A stretch of DNA of 64,000 nt from Erythrobacter donghaensis. Lineage in GTDB: Bacteria; Pseudomonadota; Alphaproteobacteria; Sphingomonadales; Sphingomonadaceae. Every line of letters begins with the position of its first letter. Within the stretch, counting starts at the first letter, position 1. The stretch covers positions 186,001 to 250,000 of the forward strand of contig NZ_MUYG01000010.1 of assembly GCF_002155425.1 (NCBI RefSeq). The letters are read 5' to 3'. The notes beneath the pieces were generated by a model that saw only the letters and a list, made by a program, of their open reading frames with translations, did no database searches and was not told the DNA's origin. Positions 62,717 to 64,000 of the stretch are shown in pieces. The position numbers were made by a program, and so were the translations under genes.

Positions 62717-63892
62717 ATGCGCCTCATTCCGCTTGCCGCCACCGCCCTTGCCGCGCTCGCCGCGCCGCTTGCCGCGCATGAGGACGAGCTCGCCACGCCG
62801 CGCGGCGCGCCGGTAGCGGTCAGCCTGACGCCTGACCAACTGCTCGAACCCTATTACGCCGCGCTGCGCCAGCAGGTCGCGATGCCCGAGGCCGGGCCGA
62901 ACCCCGCCCTCGCCCCGGCGACGACGCTCACCCGCATCGCCTTTGGCAGCTGCAACCACCAGAACGCCTCGCAGCACATGTGGGCGCAGATCGCCGCGCA
63001 GAACCCGCAGCTGTTCCTGATGATTGGCGACAATGTCTATGGCGATAACGGCTGGGATGGCGACGCGGGGCTGGAGTCCCTGCGCGCCTCCTACGCGCTG
63101 CAAGCCTCGCACCCCGAATTCGCGGGCTTCCGGGCGAAGGTGCCGATGCTGGCGACCTGGGACGACCATGATTTCGGCCTCAACGATGCAGGCGCCAGCT
63201 TCCCCTTCCGGCGCTGGGCGGAAGACCTGTTCGAGACCTTCTGGAATTCCTCCGACGCCGTGCGCGCGCGGCCCGGCGTCTATGAAAGCACCATCACCGG
63301 CCCCGAGGGCAAGCGCGTGCAGGTGATCCTGCTCGACACGCGATTCTTCCGCTCCGACCTCAAGCGGATGCCATGGAGCAAGGAGCGCCCGCCGATGGGT
63401 GGGTATCTGCCCGAGGACGATCTCGACAAGACCGTGCTCGGCGAGGCGCAATGGGCGTGGCTGGAGGCCGAGCTTGCCAAGCCCGCCGACGTGCGGATCG
63501 TGGTCTCCTCGACGCAGGTGATCACCACCGCGCACCAATACGAGGGCTGGACCAACTTCCCGATCGAGCGCGCGCGGCTGCTGGATGCGCTGAGCCGCCG
63601 CGAGGCGAGCGGGGTGGTGCTGCTGTCGGGCGATCGCCACGCGGGCGGGGTCTACAGCACGCGCTACAAGGACGAGACCCTGTGGGAGCTGACCAGCTCC
63701 TCGCTCAACCTGTCGTTCGAGAGCAACAACGACCGCAGCACGGCGCGCGAGCCCGATCCGGCGCGGGTATCGAAGCTCTTCTCGGAAGAGAACTACGGCC
63801 TCGTCGATATCGACTGGAAGGCCAGGCGTCTGACCCTGACGCTGAAAAACAACCAGAGCGCGACGCTGGCGGAGCAGACTGTCGACTGGTGA
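62717..63892 (+). CDS. PhoD-like alkaline phosphatase family protein
   Basis: A 391-residue secreted protein (signal ending near LAAHEDE) of the PhoD/metallophosphatase type. Metal motifs are FGSCNHQN, IGDNVYGDNG, ATWDDHDFGLND and LSGDRHAGG. It resembles the alkaline phosphatase D group without a twin-arginine signal. It probably hydrolyses phosphoesters in the periplasm. Confidence 0.88.
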   Translation: MRLIPLAATALAALAAPLAAHEDELATPRGAPVAVSLTPDQLLEPYYAALRQQVAMPEAGPNPALAPATTLTRIAFGSCNHQNASQHMWAQIAAQNPQLFLMIGDNVYGDNGWDGDAGLESLRASYALQASHPEFAGFRAKVPMLATWDDHDFGLNDAGASFPFRRWAEDLFETFWNSSDAVRARPGVYESTITGPEGKRVQVILLDTRFFRSDLKRMPWSKERPPMGGYLPEDDLDKTVLGEAQWAWLEAELAKPADVRIVVSSTQVITTAHQYEGWTNFPIERARLLDALSRREASGVVLLSGDRHAGGVYSTRYKDETLWELTSSSLNLSFESNNDRSTAREPDPARVSKLFSEENYGLVDIDWKARRLTLTLKNNQSATLAEQTVDW

Positions 63893-63977
63893 AACGGGCC
63901 CGCCCGGCCTGTGATCCAGCGCTTGCCCGGCCCGTGATTTTGTGGGAAGTTTCAGGGGTCTGGGAGGGGAATTCAGG

Positions 63978-64000
63978 ATGATGCAAAGATCGATCCGCCG
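63978..64000 (+). CDS. Partial CDS at the right edge
   Basis: An ATGATG pair follows GGGAGGGGAATTCAGG, a good ribosome-binding site, and opens a frame (MMQRSIRR) that runs off the window. Nothing more can be said of the product. Confidence 0.4.

Noticed and set aside
61508..63640. A 710-codon minus-strand frame across folP and the PhoD-like gene
   Set aside because: It spans two good genes and their gap, and the translation is low-complexity with no motif.

Overview
The window is GC-rich, densely packed alphaproteobacterial chromosome. Gene content points to Sphingomonadales, most likely an Erythrobacter/Porphyrobacter-type member of Erythrobacteraceae. The evidence is a CcrM-type GANTC methylase, a ChvG/ChvI-HprK-RapZ-EIIA-HPr operon divergent from pckA, separate hisZ and purA, and two GTTC-N7-GTTC SOS boxes of the alphaproteobacterial type. 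The taxonomic call is inference from gene families. I see no rRNA operon, insertion sequence, prophage or CRISPR array; one tRNA gene (Val, anticodon TAC) is present. Apart from one low-GC orphan next to ccrM, the window reads as core chromosome.

Layout. 0-5 kb: an RNase H-like hypothetical protein, rarA, a PadR-type regulator behind a 34-bp palindrome, a membrane protein and a GT4 glycosyltransferase. 4.8-12.9 kb: serC and serA (serine synthesis), hisZ, a lipoprotein, an esterase, purA and an L,D-transpeptidase. 13-24 kb: a regulator-like gene under a LexA box, then a long minus-strand stretch (siroheme synthase, lysA, lptM-like, argH, FAD monooxygenase, psd, SDR, Lpd-like flavoprotein, MBL-like protein), with a TlpA-like thioredoxin divergent from argH, ending at tRNA-Val. 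24-34 kb: GNAT, asparaginase, BLUF photoreceptor, MDR oxidoreductase, truA, fmt, recR, def, a cysteine-rich copper-binding protein, and rmuC under a second LexA box. 34-42 kb: TrmH-type methyltransferase, then the minus-strand operon chvI-chvG-hprK-rapZ-EIIA-HPr, divergent from pckA. 42-51 kb: a cNMP/Trx-fold/flavoprotein fusion, a DUF885 protein, TonB, a hydrolase, two cysteine desulfurases and a [2Fe-2S] ferredoxin. 51-64 kb: DJ-1-like protein, parC, a cca-NUDIX-DUF1285-GNAT-sugar dehydrogenase block, rnhB, a sulfotransferase-like protein, ccrM, folP and a PhoD-like phosphatase.

The most interesting signals are regulatory and chromosome-biology sites. A near-consensus parS site lies inside a cysteine desulfurase gene. 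Four GANTC sites and a perfect DnaA box precede ccrM. Two LexA boxes overlap the -10 elements of rmuC and of an uncharacterised pseudo-receiver/MarR-like gene. A structured leader precedes serC. Paired palindromic repeats occupy several intergenic gaps. Together, parS, ccrM and parC suggest a replication and segregation neighbourhood, possibly origin-proximal, but I see no oriC here.
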